A stretch of DNA of 64,000 nucleotides from Glutamicibacter uratoxydans (GTDB lineage Bacteria; Actinomycetota; Actinomycetes; Actinomycetales; Micrococcaceae), in assembly GCF_006539925.1 (NCBI RefSeq), contig NZ_BJNY01000004.1, positions 124,001 through 188,000 on the forward strand, given 5' to 3'. The notes under the pieces are model-generated. The model did not search any database, was not told the origin of the DNA, and saw nothing but the letters and a program-made list of their open reading frames with translations. How positions within the stretch are numbered: the stretch's first letter is position 1; every line of letters begins with the position of its first letter. The position numbers and the translations under genes are program-made. Shown here piece after piece: positions 8,439 through 17,481 of this stretch.

Positions 8439-9566
8439 CTACTTCGACCCGCGCAGCGCGCCGATGACTTCCTGCCGGTTGTACTTGCCGTTGGGCAGCT
8501 GCGGCAGGCCGTGGGGGTAGTGCCGCAGGTATTTGGGAACTGATTCCTTGCCCAGGGTTTGGCGCAGTGCCTCGAAGGCCTCCGCGGTGGCGGTGGGCCC
8601 GGAGTAGGCGAGGCCGACGGCCTGGCCCCACTGGGCATCGGGCACGGCGACCACCAGCACCTGGGTGAAGAACTCCTCAAGCAGGCCCTCGATCTTGGCG
8701 GCGGAGAGCTTGACGCCGCCGGTGTTGATGACGTCGTCGATCCTGCCCTCGATGTGCAGCCGGGAGCCGTTCACGGTGCCCAAATCGTCGGTCAGGTACC
8801 AGCACTCGCCGTCGCGCTCCACGAAGTGCTCCGCGGTGGCCTGCGGATTGTCAGCATAGCCGTCGGCGAGCATCGGTCCGGTGACCAGGATGCGGCCGTC
8901 CTCTTCGCGCAACTTGACCCCCGGCAGGGCAGTGCCGTTGTAGACCAGGCCGCCGCAGGTTTCCGCGGAGCCGTAGGTCTGGAAGATCTTCAGCCCGTGG
9001 TGGCGGGCGGCGGCGAGCAGGTCCTTGCTGGCCCGCGCCCCGCCGAGCAGGATTGCGTCGAAGCGCTTGAGCGCGGCGATGGTTTGCGCGCTCGGGTTGT
9101 CCAGCAGCCGGGCCAGCTGGGTGGGGACCAGGGCCGTCAGGCGCTTGGAATCGACCATCTGCGCCGCGGCCGAGGTGAAGTCCTCGGCGGAGAAGGAGCC
9201 ATTGGACTCCATGACCACCGGCTTGGTGCCGGCGAACAGCGAACGGGTGAGCACCGAGATGCCGGCGACGTAGTGCACCGGCAGGGCCAGCAGCCACTGG
9301 CCCTCGAAGCCCAGGAACTCGGCGGTGGCCTGCGCGCTGGAGGCCATCGCGGTCACGCTCAGGACCGTGCGCTTGGCCCTGCCGGTGGACCCGGAGGTGC
9401 GCACCACCACCATCGGCTCGTCGAACCCGGGCAGCGCCTGGGCATCGAGCAGGTTAAGGCTGAACCCGGCGGGCATGCTGGGATCCGCCACCACTTCCAC
9501 CGCCGGCCCGCCGTCGTTCGCGGCGTTGGCCAGGGCCTGAAGCAGGGTGAGGTGGGGTGCGTCCAT
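8439..9566 (-). CDS. menE: o-Succinylbenzoate-CoA ligase MenE
   Basis: A 375-residue AMP-forming ligase that activates o-succinylbenzoate to its CoA thioester. The phosphate-binding motif is RTSGSTGRAK (about residues 56-65). The adenylation core continues with QTYGSAETCGG (about 205-215) and YLTDDLG (about 263-269). A C-terminal GRIDDVINTGGVKLS hinge and a final K in PNGKYNRQEV complete the fold. It is shorter than the 450-500 residues typical of Firmicutes MenE, but actinobacterial MenE proteins are usually of this size. It lies 19 bp after menB. Confidence 0.93.
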   Translation of the reverse strand: MDAPHLTLLQALANAANDGGPAVEVVADPSMPAGFSLNLLDAQALPGFDEPMVVVRTSGSTGRAKRTVLSVTAMASSAQATAEFLGFEGQWLLALPVHYVAGISVLTRSLFAGTKPVVMESNGSFSAEDFTSAAAQMVDSKRLTALVPTQLARLLDNPSAQTIAALKRFDAILLGGARASKDLLAAARHHGLKIFQTYGSAETCGGLVYNGTALPGVKLREEDGRILVTGPMLADGYADNPQATAEHFVERDGECWYLTDDLGTVNGSRLHIEGRIDDVINTGGVKLSAAKIEGLLEEFFTQVLVVAVPDAQWGQAVGLAYSGPTATAEAFEALRQTLGKESVPKYLRHYPHGLPQLPNGKYNRQEVIGALRGSK

Positions 9567-9585
9567 CGCGGTGCTCCTTGGCTGC

Positions 9586-10548
9586 CTAGAAGTAGTACGG
9601 GTGGTTGGACCAGTCAGGGTCGCGCTTGCCCAGGAATGCGTCGCGCCCCTCCACCGCCTCGTCGGTCATGTAGGCCATGCGGGTGGCCTCGCCGGCGAAG
9701 ACCTGCTGGCCTGCCAGTCCGTCGTCGGCCAGGTTGAAGGCGAACTTCAGCATGCGCAGCGCCTGCGGGGACTGGCGGGCGATGTCCGCCGCGTATTCCA
9801 GCGCGACCTCTTCGAGGCGCTCGTGGTCCACCGACTCGTTGACTGCGCCCATGCGGACCATGTCATCGGCCGAGTATTCGCGGGCCAGGAAGAAGATCTC
9901 GCGGGCCGCCTTCTGGCCCACCTGGCGGGCCAAAAGGGCCGAGCCGTAGCCGGCGTCGAAGGAGCCGACGGTGGCGTCGGTCTGCTTGAACTTGCCGTGC
10001 TGCTTCGAGGCGATGGTCAAATCGGAGACCACGTGCAGCGAGTGCCCGCCGCCGGCGGCCCAGCCGTTGACCACGCAGAGCACCACCTTGGGCATGGTGC
10101 GCATCAGGCGCTGCACCTCAAGGATGTGCAGGCGCCCGGCGCGGGCCGGGTCGATGGATTCGCGGGTCTCGCCCTCGGCGTAGCGGTAGCCGTCGCGGCC
10201 GCGGATGCGCTGGTCGCCGCCGGAGCAGAAGGCGAAGCCGCCGTCCTTTTCCGAGGGGCCGTTGCCGGTGAGGATGACGGTGGCCACGTCGCTGGTCATG
10301 CGGGCGTGGTCCATGGCTCGGTAGAGCTCGTCCACGGTGTGTGGGCGGAAGGCGTTGCGCACCTCGGGGCGGTCGAAGGCGATGCGCACCGCGGGCAGGT
10401 CGCGGACGATCCCGCCGTTCTCATCGCGTTCCACCTGCCGGTGGTAGGTGATGTCGGTGAAGCCGAAGCCTTCGACCACGCGCCAGCGCACGGGGTCGAA
10501 GGTGTCGGAAACCTTGGCGGGCAATGCTGAATTATTCTGGCTACTCAC
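9586..10548 (-). CDS. menB: 1,4-dihydroxy-2-naphthoyl-CoA synthase MenB
   Basis: A 320-residue crotonase-fold enzyme that cyclises o-succinylbenzoyl-CoA to DHNA-CoA. Typical MenB features are an N-terminal ITYHR region, AFDRPEVRNAFRP, the oxyanion loop CSGGDQRIRGR, the VVNGWAAGGGHSLHVVSDL block, and the MenB-specific C-terminus FLGKRDPDWSNHPYYF. It heads menB-menE-menA. The MHS transporter ends only 30 bp upstream with no terminator between them, so read-through is possible. Confidence 0.96.
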   Translation of the reverse strand: MSSQNNSALPAKVSDTFDPVRWRVVEGFGFTDITYHRQVERDENGGIVRDLPAVRIAFDRPEVRNAFRPHTVDELYRAMDHARMTSDVATVILTGNGPSEKDGGFAFCSGGDQRIRGRDGYRYAEGETRESIDPARAGRLHILEVQRLMRTMPKVVLCVVNGWAAGGGHSLHVVSDLTIASKQHGKFKQTDATVGSFDAGYGSALLARQVGQKAAREIFFLAREYSADDMVRMGAVNESVDHERLEEVALEYAADIARQSPQALRMLKFAFNLADDGLAGQQVFAGEATRMAYMTDEAVEGRDAFLGKRDPDWSNHPYYF

Positions 10549-10578
10549 CCTATGAATGCTAGCCGTTTGCGCCGCGAA

Positions 10579-11985
10579 TTACTCCTTCTGCGCGTCTTCG
10601 CCATGCGGCACCGTGGCCAGGATGCCGGTGTCCAGCGCGTCGGGGATCTGCGTGCCGCGCAGCGAGGCGCCGGCAGTTTCCGGCATGAACTTCACGGCGA
10701 CGACGCCGATCACGCAGGCAGCCATCATGTAGACGGCGGGGAAGAGTAGGAAGCCGGTGGAGTTGATGACCGCCTCGTTGACCATGGCGGCGGTGCCGCC
10801 GAAGAGCGCGGTGGCCACGTTGTAGGTCACCGCGAAGCCGGCGAAGCGCACATGGGAGGGGAACATCGCCGGGAAGGTGGCGGTGATCGTGGCCAGCTGC
10901 GGGATGTACAGCAGGCCCAGGATCGCGAAGGCCAGGATCGCCAGGCCGAATGACTGGCCCATGAGCCAGAACATTGGCAGTGCCAGCACGAACAGGCCGA
11001 TCACCGAGGTGTACCACATGGGCTTGCGGCCGATCTTGTCGGACAGGGAGCCGGCAAAGGGGATGACCGCCATCATGGCGACCTCGCCGATCAGGATCGT
11101 GGCCAGAGAGGCGCTGGAGCTCAGGCCCAGCTGGGTTTCAAAGTAGGTGGGCATGTAGCTGAGCAGCGTGTAGTTCACGACGTTCAGCGCGATGACCAGC
11201 CCTGCCATGGTCAGGATCGGGCGCCAGTAGGTGAGCACCAGTTCCTTCAGGGTGCCGCTGTCCTGGGTTTCGCCTGCCTCTTCCAGTTCCTGGAACACCG
11301 GGGTGTCTTCCAGCTTGCTTCGCAGGTACAGGCCGATCAGGCCCATGGGCAGCGCCAGGAAGAACGGGATGCGCCAGCCGTAGGCCATCATTGCCTCTTC
11401 GCTCAGGGACAGCTGCAGGGCCAGCATCACGGCGGTGCCCAGCGCAAAGCCGCCCAGGGTGCCGAATTCAAGGAAGGAGCCGAAGAATCCGCGCTTGCGG
11501 TCTGGCGCATATTCGGCCATGAAGGTGGCCGCGCCGCCGTACTCGCCGCCGGTGGAGAAGCCCTGGATCATGCGCAGCAGCACCAGCAGGACCGGGGCGA
11601 TCACGCCGATGGACTGGTAGGTGGGCAGCACGCCGATCAGGAAGGTGGCTCCCGACATCATCAGGATGGTCAGCGCAAGGATCTTCTTGCGCCCGAGCTT
11701 GTCGCCCAGCGGGCCCCAGACCAGTCCGCCGAGCGGGCGGACCAGGAAGGAGAGGGCGAAGGTGGCCAGCGCCATGATGGTGCCGCCCTCGGTAGGGAAG
11801 AAGTGGGCGGTGATGTAGGTGACTGCCACGGCATAGACGCCGTAGTCGAACCACTCGGTCATATTTCCCATGGCCGAGGCGGCGGTGGCCTTGCGCACCT
11901 CGGCGCGGCCTGCAGAGGTTGTCATATCCGGGCCGATCTCGTGCTCGAGGTCCGGGGTGAATGGTTGGCTGTTCTCCGGTTGCAT
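10579..11985 (-). CDS. MFS transporter, metabolite:H+ symporter (MHS) family
   Basis: A 468-residue, twelve-helix major facilitator of the MHS type (ProP/ShiA/KgtP relatives), a proton symporter for organic acids or zwitterions. Family hallmarks are NMTEWFDYGVYA at the first helix, GDKLGRKKIL between helices 2 and 3, GFSTGGEYGGAATFMAEYAP and a duplicated GSLSDKIGRKPM. The start at 11985 is chosen because GGAG lies 7 bp before it. The reading frame stays open to 12102 without another good start. It is divergent from the paaJ operon, so an aromatic or organic acid substrate is plausible but unproven. Confidence 0.85.
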   Translation of the reverse strand: MQPENSQPFTPDLEHEIGPDMTTSAGRAEVRKATAASAMGNMTEWFDYGVYAVAVTYITAHFFPTEGGTIMALATFALSFLVRPLGGLVWGPLGDKLGRKKILALTILMMSGATFLIGVLPTYQSIGVIAPVLLVLLRMIQGFSTGGEYGGAATFMAEYAPDRKRGFFGSFLEFGTLGGFALGTAVMLALQLSLSEEAMMAYGWRIPFFLALPMGLIGLYLRSKLEDTPVFQELEEAGETQDSGTLKELVLTYWRPILTMAGLVIALNVVNYTLLSYMPTYFETQLGLSSSASLATILIGEVAMMAVIPFAGSLSDKIGRKPMWYTSVIGLFVLALPMFWLMGQSFGLAILAFAILGLLYIPQLATITATFPAMFPSHVRFAGFAVTYNVATALFGGTAAMVNEAVINSTGFLLFPAVYMMAACVIGVVAVKFMPETAGASLRGTQIPDALDTGILATVPHGEDAQKE

Positions 11986-12326
11986 ATCTGCTCCGATGTT
12001 TCTCAGCTTTTCCGTCGACCGGATGCCCGGGGCGGCGGTGAAAAATTTTCCAGCCCCGGTGACGGTCCACGATCCGGGCATGGCCCGGAGTCGGTCAGCC
12101 ACCGAGAATACGCATTGCTTTTTGTAAATTCAATGGTTGACAAGGTTTTCATAAGGTTTGCATTCGGATAAACACCCCGATAGCCGACGCGGGCTAGGCG
12201 GCAAAACGGGCGCTGGCCTAGGGTAGCTGGCAGAAAGTGTGACGTGCCCCGCCTTTATTATTGAACGAATGGTCGGTAAGTTAGGGTGTTGAGCATCACT
12301 ACAAATTTTGGCGCAAGGGAGCAATC
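11986..12326. other. Divergent intergenic region, MHS transporter / paaJ operon
   Basis: A 341-bp region between divergent starts. It holds the PaaR-like operator at 12260-12277 beside the probable paaJ -10 (TATTAT at 12256-12261), and a lone half-site-like CGGTCAGC at 12092-12099 nearer the transporter. The frame of the transporter gene stays open through part of it (to 12102), but no good start is seen there. No RNA gene or repeat was recognised. Confidence 0.6.
12260..12277 (+). promoter_or_regulatory. PaaR-type operator, site A (paaJ operon)
   Basis: ATTGAACGAATGGTCGGT is an 8+2+8 inverted repeat matching the operators before paaZ, paaI and paaA. It lies 50 bp before the paaJ ATG and overlaps or follows the -10-like TATTAT. 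TetR-type PaaR proteins are known to bind such sites. Assignment to the paaR gene at 21743-22357 is inferred. Confidence 0.75.
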
Positions 12327-13550
12327 ATGGCCGAGGCATTTCTCGTAGGCGGAGCACGTACCCCAGTAGGCCGCTATGGCGGAGCACTGAGCTCGGTGCG
12401 TCCGGACGATCTGGCGGCGCTGACTATCCGCAAGGTCATCGACGACGCAGGCATCGACCCTGCCCTGGTGGACGAGGTCATCTACGGCAATGCCAACGGC
12501 GCTGGCGAGGAGAACCGCAACGTCGCCCGCATGGCCTGGCTGCTGGCGGGCTTCCCGGACACCGTCCCGGGCATCACCGTGAACCGTCTGTGCGCCTCGG
12601 GCATGAGTGCCATCACCATGGCAAGCCACATGATCAAGGCCGGCGCGGCTGACATCGTCGTCGCCGGCGGCGTGGAGTCCATGTCCCGCGCTCCATGGGT
12701 CATGGAGAAGCCTTCCAAGGCCTTCGCCAAGCCGGGTGCCACCTTCGACACCTCTATCGGCTGGCGCTTCACCAACCCGCAGTTCCTTTCCGGCGAATAC
12801 TCGCGCGGCGGCAAGGCGACCTTCTCCATGCCTGAAACCGCCGAAGAGGTGGCCCGGGTCTACAACATCTCCCGCGAGGCGGCCGACCAGTTCGCTGTCG
12901 AATCCCATGCCAAGGCCATCGCGGCCATCGAGGCGGGTCACTTCGTGGACGAGATCGTCCCGGTCACCGTGAAGGGCCGCAAGGGCGACACGATCGTGGA
13001 CACCGACGAAGGCCCGCGCCCGGGCACCACCCTTGAGGTGCTCTCCAAGCTACGCCCTGTCGTCGCAGGCGGCTCGGTGGTCACTGCGGGCAACGCCTCC
13101 TCGCTGAACGACGGCGCCTCGGCGATCATCGTCGCCTCCGAGCGCGCCATTGAAAAGTACGGGCTGAAGGCCCGCGCCCGCATCGTCGACGGCCAGGCCG
13201 CCGCGCTGGCCCCTGAAATCATGGGCATGGGCCCGGTCCCATCCACCCAGAAGGTGCTCTCCCGCGCGGGCCTGGACATCTCAGCCATCGGCGCCATGGA
13301 AATCAACGAGGCCTTCTCCACCCAGTCGCTGGCCTCCATGAACGAGCTGGGCGTGGACCCGGCCATCGTGAACCGCGACGGCGGCGCCATCGCCCTAGGC
13401 CACCCGCTGGGCTCCTCGGGCTCGCGCATTGTGATCACCCTGCTGAACCGCATGGAGCGCGAACTTTCGGGCGAGGGCCGCAAGCTGGGCGTCGCCACCA
13501 TGTGCGTGGGCGTCGGCCAGGGCACCGCGCTGCTGGTGGAGGGCGTCTAA
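12327..13550 (+). CDS. paaJ: 3-oxoadipyl-CoA/acetyl-CoA thiolase (PaaJ-like)
   Basis: A 407-residue thiolase. The acylation cysteine is C89 in RLCASGMSAI. The NEAFSTQSL, GGAIALGHPLGSSG and C-terminal CVGVGQGTALLVE motifs supply the His and second Cys of the active site. Its place at the head of a PaaR-controlled operon with a hydratase and a 3-hydroxyacyl-CoA dehydrogenase points to the last step of phenylacetate catabolism, cleaving 3-oxoadipyl-CoA to succinyl-CoA and acetyl-CoA. A ketothiolase of general beta-oxidation is the alternative. The start has AAGGGAG upstream. The stop abuts the next ATG. Confidence 0.88.
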   Translation: MAEAFLVGGARTPVGRYGGALSSVRPDDLAALTIRKVIDDAGIDPALVDEVIYGNANGAGEENRNVARMAWLLAGFPDTVPGITVNRLCASGMSAITMASHMIKAGAADIVVAGGVESMSRAPWVMEKPSKAFAKPGATFDTSIGWRFTNPQFLSGEYSRGGKATFSMPETAEEVARVYNISREAADQFAVESHAKAIAAIEAGHFVDEIVPVTVKGRKGDTIVDTDEGPRPGTTLEVLSKLRPVVAGGSVVTAGNASSLNDGASAIIVASERAIEKYGLKARARIVDGQAAALAPEIMGMGPVPSTQKVLSRAGLDISAIGAMEINEAFSTQSLASMNELGVDPAIVNRDGGAIALGHPLGSSGSRIVITLLNRMERELSGEGRKLGVATMCVGVGQGTALLVEGV

Positions 13551-14345
13551 ATGAGCTTGATCGAACAGGCCTTCGCCACGCTGAAGATCAGCGAAGGCCC
13601 CGACCGCGTCTGGGTGCGGCTGCACCGCCCCGAGGTCCGCAATGCCATCGACCAGATCATGGTCGACGAACTGCACCAGGTGTGCAGCTACCTGGAACGC
13701 GAGCCGAAGATCCTGATTCTCGCCGGCACCCCGGGCACCGCCCCCACCGAGCAGAAGCCGCGCGGCTCCAAGGGCATCTTCGCCTCCGGAGCTGACATCG
13801 CCCAGCTGCGCGAGCGCCGCCGCGACGACGCGCTGGCTGGCATCAACTCCACCATCTTCGACCGCATCGCCAAGCTGCCGATGCCGGTGATCGCCGCCCT
13901 TGACGGCTACGCGCTGGGCGGGGGAGCGGAGCTGGCCTACGCCGCCGACTTCCGCATCGGCACCGAGGATCTGCGCATGGGCAACCCGGAGACCAACCTG
14001 GGCATCATGGCCGCCGCCGGAGCCACCTGGCGGCTGAAGGAGCTGGTGGGCGAGCCGCTGGCCAAGGAGATCCTGCTGGCGGGCAAGGTGCTCACCGGGG
14101 CCGAATGCCTTGAGGCCAAGCTGATTACCGAACTGCACCCCGCCGAAGAGCTCGATGCCGCGGCCGAGGCGCTCGCTGACCGGATCGCCGCCCAGGACCC
14201 GCTGGCGGTGCGCATCACCAAGTCGGTATTCCACACCCCTCGCGAGGTGCACCCGGTCATCGATACGTTGGCCCAGGGCATGCTGTTCGAGTCGCAGGCA
14301 AAATTTGACCGTATGCAGGCATTCTTAGATCGAAAGAAGAAGTAA
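13551..14345 (+). CDS. paaF: Enoyl-CoA hydratase (PaaF-like, 2,3-dehydroadipyl-CoA hydratase)
   Basis: A 264-residue crotonase-family enzyme. Both acids needed for hydratase chemistry are present: the glutamate in ALGGGAELAYAADF and the one in MGNPETNLG. This supports hydration of 2,3-dehydroadipyl-CoA rather than isomerisation. The oxyanion loop FASGADIAQL is preceded by an insertion (GTPGTAPTEQKPRGSKG) that lengthens the loop. The ATG directly follows the paaJ stop, and paaH starts 2 bp after the end, so the three genes form one operon. Confidence 0.85.
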   Translation: MSLIEQAFATLKISEGPDRVWVRLHRPEVRNAIDQIMVDELHQVCSYLEREPKILILAGTPGTAPTEQKPRGSKGIFASGADIAQLRERRRDDALAGINSTIFDRIAKLPMPVIAALDGYALGGGAELAYAADFRIGTEDLRMGNPETNLGIMAAAGATWRLKELVGEPLAKEILLAGKVLTGAECLEAKLITELHPAEELDAAAEALADRIAAQDPLAVRITKSVFHTPREVHPVIDTLAQGMLFESQAKFDRMQAFLDRKKK

Positions 14346-14347
14346 GC

Positions 14348-15220
14348 ATGAGCGAAGAGAAGAACTTCATCGAAGGCGCGCTGCCTGAAACCATGGGCGT
14401 GCTCGGCGGCGGACGCATGGGCGCCGGCATTGCCCACGCCTTCTTGGTCAGCGGCAGCAATGTCACCGTGGTGGAGCGCGACGAGGACTCGGCTGCCGCG
14501 GCCTACGAGCGCGTGGCTGAATCAGTGGACAAGTCGATTGCCCGCGGCGCCGTGAATGAGCCGCGCGAGCAGATCCTTGGCCGCTTCAAGACCAGCACCC
14601 AGTATGCCGACTTCGCCCCGGCGCAGCTGGTCATCGAGGCAGTGCCCGAGCTGTGGGACCTGAAGCTCACGTCGCTCAAGGCGGTAGAAGCGGTGATCGG
14701 CCAGGACGCAGTGCTGGCATCGAACACTTCCTCGCTCTCGGTCAGCGGCTTGGCCGAAGAGCTGGCGCGCCCGCAGAACTTCCTGGGCCTGCACTTCTTC
14801 AACCCGGTGCCGGCCTCCACCCTGATCGAGGTGGTCATCGGCAAGCAGACCAATGAGCAGCTCGTCGACGCCGCCCGCGGCTGGGTGCAGGGCCTGGGCA
14901 AGACCGCTGTAGTGGTCAACGACGCCCCCGGCTTCGCCTCCTCGCGCCTTGGCGTAGCCATCGCGCTGGAAGCCATGCGTATGGTGGAAGAGGGAGTGGC
15001 CAGCGCCGAAGACATCGACAATGCCATGGTGCTCGGCTACAAGCACCCGACCGGCCCGCTGAAGACCACCGACATCGTCGGCCTGGACGTGCGCCTGGGT
15101 ATCGCCGAGTACCTGCATGAGACCCTGGGCGACCGCTTCGCCCCGCCGCAGATCCTCAAGGACCTGGTGGCCGAGGGCAAGCTGGGCCGCAAGACCGGCC
15201 AGGGCTTCTACACCTGGTAG
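14348..15220 (+). CDS. paaH: 3-hydroxyacyl-CoA dehydrogenase (PaaH-like)
   Basis: A 290-residue NAD-dependent dehydrogenase of the 3-hydroxybutyryl-CoA dehydrogenase family. The Rossmann motif GVLGGGRMGAGIAHAF is at about residues 18-33, with an acidic residue ending the second strand (VVERDED). The HFFNPVP signature (about 142-148) and the C-terminal domain starting NDAPGFASSRLG follow. In this operon it should oxidise 3-hydroxyadipyl-CoA to 3-oxoadipyl-CoA. It is the last gene before the terminator at 15249-15293. Confidence 0.88.
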   Translation: MSEEKNFIEGALPETMGVLGGGRMGAGIAHAFLVSGSNVTVVERDEDSAAAAYERVAESVDKSIARGAVNEPREQILGRFKTSTQYADFAPAQLVIEAVPELWDLKLTSLKAVEAVIGQDAVLASNTSSLSVSGLAEELARPQNFLGLHFFNPVPASTLIEVVIGKQTNEQLVDAARGWVQGLGKTAVVVNDAPGFASSRLGVAIALEAMRMVEEGVASAEDIDNAMVLGYKHPTGPLKTTDIVGLDVRLGIAEYLHETLGDRFAPPQILKDLVAEGKLGRKTGQGFYTW

Positions 15221-15248
15221 GAACCTGTCGGCTGGATGCACCGCCGGC

Positions 15249-15293
15249 AAAAACCGCCCGTTGAACTCTTTGCGAGATCAACGGGCGGTTTTT
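15249..15293. terminator. Terminator between paaH and the RIO kinase gene
   Basis: A perfect 16-bp stem (15249-15264 with 15278-15293) with a 13-base loop. The outer A5/T5 ends let it serve both convergent genes. Confidence 0.85.
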
Positions 15294-15311
15294 ATGTGCG
15301 CCGAAACCTGG

Positions 15312-16217
15312 CTAGACGAACATGGTTGCCAGCAGCGAAGAGAACAGCTGTTCAGCGTCGCGTTCCAGTCCCTTTGAGGTGAAGAAGTCGCAGACGTTGA
15401 TGCAGTCGCGGTGCAGGAAGTCCAAGCCCTGCACATTGCCCAACAGGTCCACGCACTGTGGCACATCGATGATGACCAGGCGCTCGCCGGCCACCAGCAT
15501 GTTGTAGGCCGAGAGGTCGCCATGGGCAATGCCCAGACTCACCATGGATTCCATGGCCCCGGCCAGCTGTTCCCACAGGGAAGCAAGCCGGGGATCGTGG
15601 CGCGGAATCTGCTGCAGCCGGGGCGCCGCGGCGCGCTCGTTGTCAGGATCCGCGATGAACTCCATCAGGATTTCGGTGCCGTCGATCTGCACCGGGTAGG
15701 GGACCGGGACCCCTGCCTCGTGGCAGCGGCGCAGGTAGGTCCATTCGGCGCTGGCCCACTGCAGCGAGGAGACTTCCTTGCCGTAGGCGGAATTGTTTTT
15801 CACCGCGCGGTTATCGCGCGAGCGCCTGGCCGAACGGCCCTCGCTATAGGCCTGGGAACGGCTGAACTGCAGATGCTCGCGTCCGCGGTAGCGCTTGGCC
15901 GCCAGCAGCGTGCTGCGCTCTTCGGTGGCCCGCTCGACAAGGAAGACGTCGCCTTCCTTGCCGGTTTTCAGGATCCCCAGCTCGGTATCGATGGCGGCTG
16001 CATCCTCGATAAGCCACGACGGGTAGGGCTGAGGGCCGCGGCAGCCCTTCTCCACCGAAGGCCAGGTTGAATGCCGCTGGTTGTCGCCCAGCTCGTCGTA
16101 GTCGACTTCGTCCCAGACCGGCTTGCGGCGAAGGTTTTTGACGCTGGTTTCTTCGAGATCGAAGGTGCTGTGGTTCAGGTGGTTAGTTGTGGCGGATTCG
16201 CCGAAAGTGTAAGACAC
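15312..16217 (-). CDS. RIO1-type serine/threonine protein kinase
   Basis: A 301-residue atypical kinase. The catalytic loop is H232-G-D234-LSAYN239 and the metal-binding acid is D251 in IIDVPQ, as in RIO kinases. The nucleotide loop region (TGKEGDVFLVE) and the lysine in AAKRYR are also present. The GTG start at 16217 has AAGGA upstream. RIO1 kinases act in ribosome maturation in eukaryotes and archaea, but the role of bacterial copies is not established. It is divergent from a tyrosine-phosphatase-like gene 138 bp away. Confidence 0.88.
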   Translation of the reverse strand: MSYTFGESATTNHLNHSTFDLEETSVKNLRRKPVWDEVDYDELGDNQRHSTWPSVEKGCRGPQPYPSWLIEDAAAIDTELGILKTGKEGDVFLVERATEERSTLLAAKRYRGREHLQFSRSQAYSEGRSARRSRDNRAVKNNSAYGKEVSSLQWASAEWTYLRRCHEAGVPVPYPVQIDGTEILMEFIADPDNERAAAPRLQQIPRHDPRLASLWEQLAGAMESMVSLGIAHGDLSAYNMLVAGERLVIIDVPQCVDLLGNVQGLDFLHRDCINVCDFFTSKGLERDAEQLFSSLLATMFV

Positions 16218-16354
16218 AATGAGTCCTTAAAAAGAGGGGAAGAATGCGCAAAAAGGCAACGAACAATCATCGGTACCCCTCCTTAGATAGAGTCATTGGT
16301 AAATATCAATGACTTGAACTCTACAGTATTTCTCGGCTGTGATGCAATGGATTT

Positions 16355-17083
16355 ATGAGCGAGGCAGTGGACTACCGCAAACAGGACGAGGATCTGCATT
16401 GGGACGGCGCGGTGAATGCGCGGCACATCTGCGGGCCGTTCTATCGCATGGGCCGCCAGGAATGGCTGACCGATCGCGGCTGGGAACAGCTGCGCGAGGA
16501 TGGCGTGGTAGTAGTGATCGATCTGAGAAACCTCGGCGAGGTGCACCGCCGGGACTTCGATCCGCAGATTTCAGAAGACGCTATGCGAGGGATCAGGATC
16601 GTCAATCTTCCCCTCGAGGAGCCTGGCAACCAGCGCTTTGAGGCGGTGGCAATTCCCTATATGAACCACACGAGCATGTACCGGCTGGTCTGCGAAGAAT
16701 TCGGTGGGCATCTGCGAGCTGTCTTTGAGGAACTGTCCCGGGGCGAGGGAAAGAGCGTCATCCACTGTTCGGCAGGCCGCGACCGCTCCGGGCTGGTGGC
16801 CACGCTGCTGCTGGATCTTGCCGGGCGCCGGGATGAGATTCTCATGCATGACCAGCTGGCGGTGCGGGGGATCAACGAATGGCACAGGGTTTCGCCGCGC
16901 AAGCATCCCTATGAGTCCCACCGCGGCGAAGCGGAGCTGGCCCAGATGATCGCAGAACGCGCCGTGGAGCTGGAGCGGTTTATTGACTGGCTGGGCAGCG
17001 CGGAAGAGTACCTGCGCGGCGTGGGATTGCCGCTGGCCCGACTGGAGCGTTTGAAGCAGCTGGCAACAACAGAAATGGGCTGA
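16355..17083 (+). CDS. Tyrosine/dual-specificity protein phosphatase
   Basis: A 242-residue cysteine-dependent phosphatase. The P-loop H137-C138-SAGRD-R144-SG is the CX5R signature of the bacterial tyrosine phosphatase-like family (Pfam Y_phosphatase3 type). An upstream VVVVIDLRN strand (about residues 51-59) and RDF/DPQISE are also typical. The protein is cytoplasmic, with no signal peptide. The substrate is unknown, and members can act on phosphotyrosine or on phosphoinositides. It is divergent from the RIO kinase and upstream of a VOC protein. Confidence 0.82.
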   Translation: MSEAVDYRKQDEDLHWDGAVNARHICGPFYRMGRQEWLTDRGWEQLREDGVVVVIDLRNLGEVHRRDFDPQISEDAMRGIRIVNLPLEEPGNQRFEAVAIPYMNHTSMYRLVCEEFGGHLRAVFEELSRGEGKSVIHCSAGRDRSGLVATLLLDLAGRRDEILMHDQLAVRGINEWHRVSPRKHPYESHRGEAELAQMIAERAVELERFIDWLGSAEEYLRGVGLPLARLERLKQLATTEMG

Positions 17084-17115
17084 CAGCGCGGCCTGTATTT
17101 CGCTAGGCTCGTGGC

Positions 17116-17481
17116 ATGGACGGACAGCTTGTGCATCATGGACTGAACTACGTAGAACTCACGGTCACGGATTTGGCCGCGGCGAAGGAGTTCTATGCCG
17201 CCGCCTTCGGTTGGAAATTCACCGATTACGGGCCCGAATATGCGGGGTTTACCACCCCTGGCGGCAGCGCAGAATCCGGAGGGCTGCTGCTTGCCGCGCA
17301 GCCCAAACCAGTGGGAGGCCCCTTCGTCCTGCTCTATTCGCAGGACCTTGAGGCCTCGGCTGCGGCGATTGAGGCCGCCGGGGGATGGATCAGCACACCA
17401 GCCTATGAATTTCCAGGGGGACGGCGGCTGCACTTCGTCGACCCCGCCGGCAATGAGCTGGGCGTCTGGGGGACTCACTAG
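17116..17481 (+). CDS. VOC (glyoxalase/bleomycin resistance) family protein
   Basis: A 121-residue single VOC-fold protein. It shows LNYVELTVTDLAAAKEFYAAAFGW at the start, a repeated beta-alpha-beta unit, and FPGGRRLHFVDPAGNELGVW at the C-terminus with the usual metal-ligand glutamate region. Two such modules would form one active site. The substrate cannot be inferred. Its stop overlaps the convergent thioesterase stop by 4 bp. Confidence 0.8.
   Translation: MDGQLVHHGLNYVELTVTDLAAAKEFYAAAFGWKFTDYGPEYAGFTTPGGSAESGGLLLAAQPKPVGGPFVLLYSQDLEASAAAIEAAGGWISTPAYEFPGGRRLHFVDPAGNELGVWGTH

Noticed and set aside
12092-12099. A second PaaR operator near the MHS transporter
   Set aside because: Only one half-site (CGGTCAGC) is present. 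The partner half does not match.
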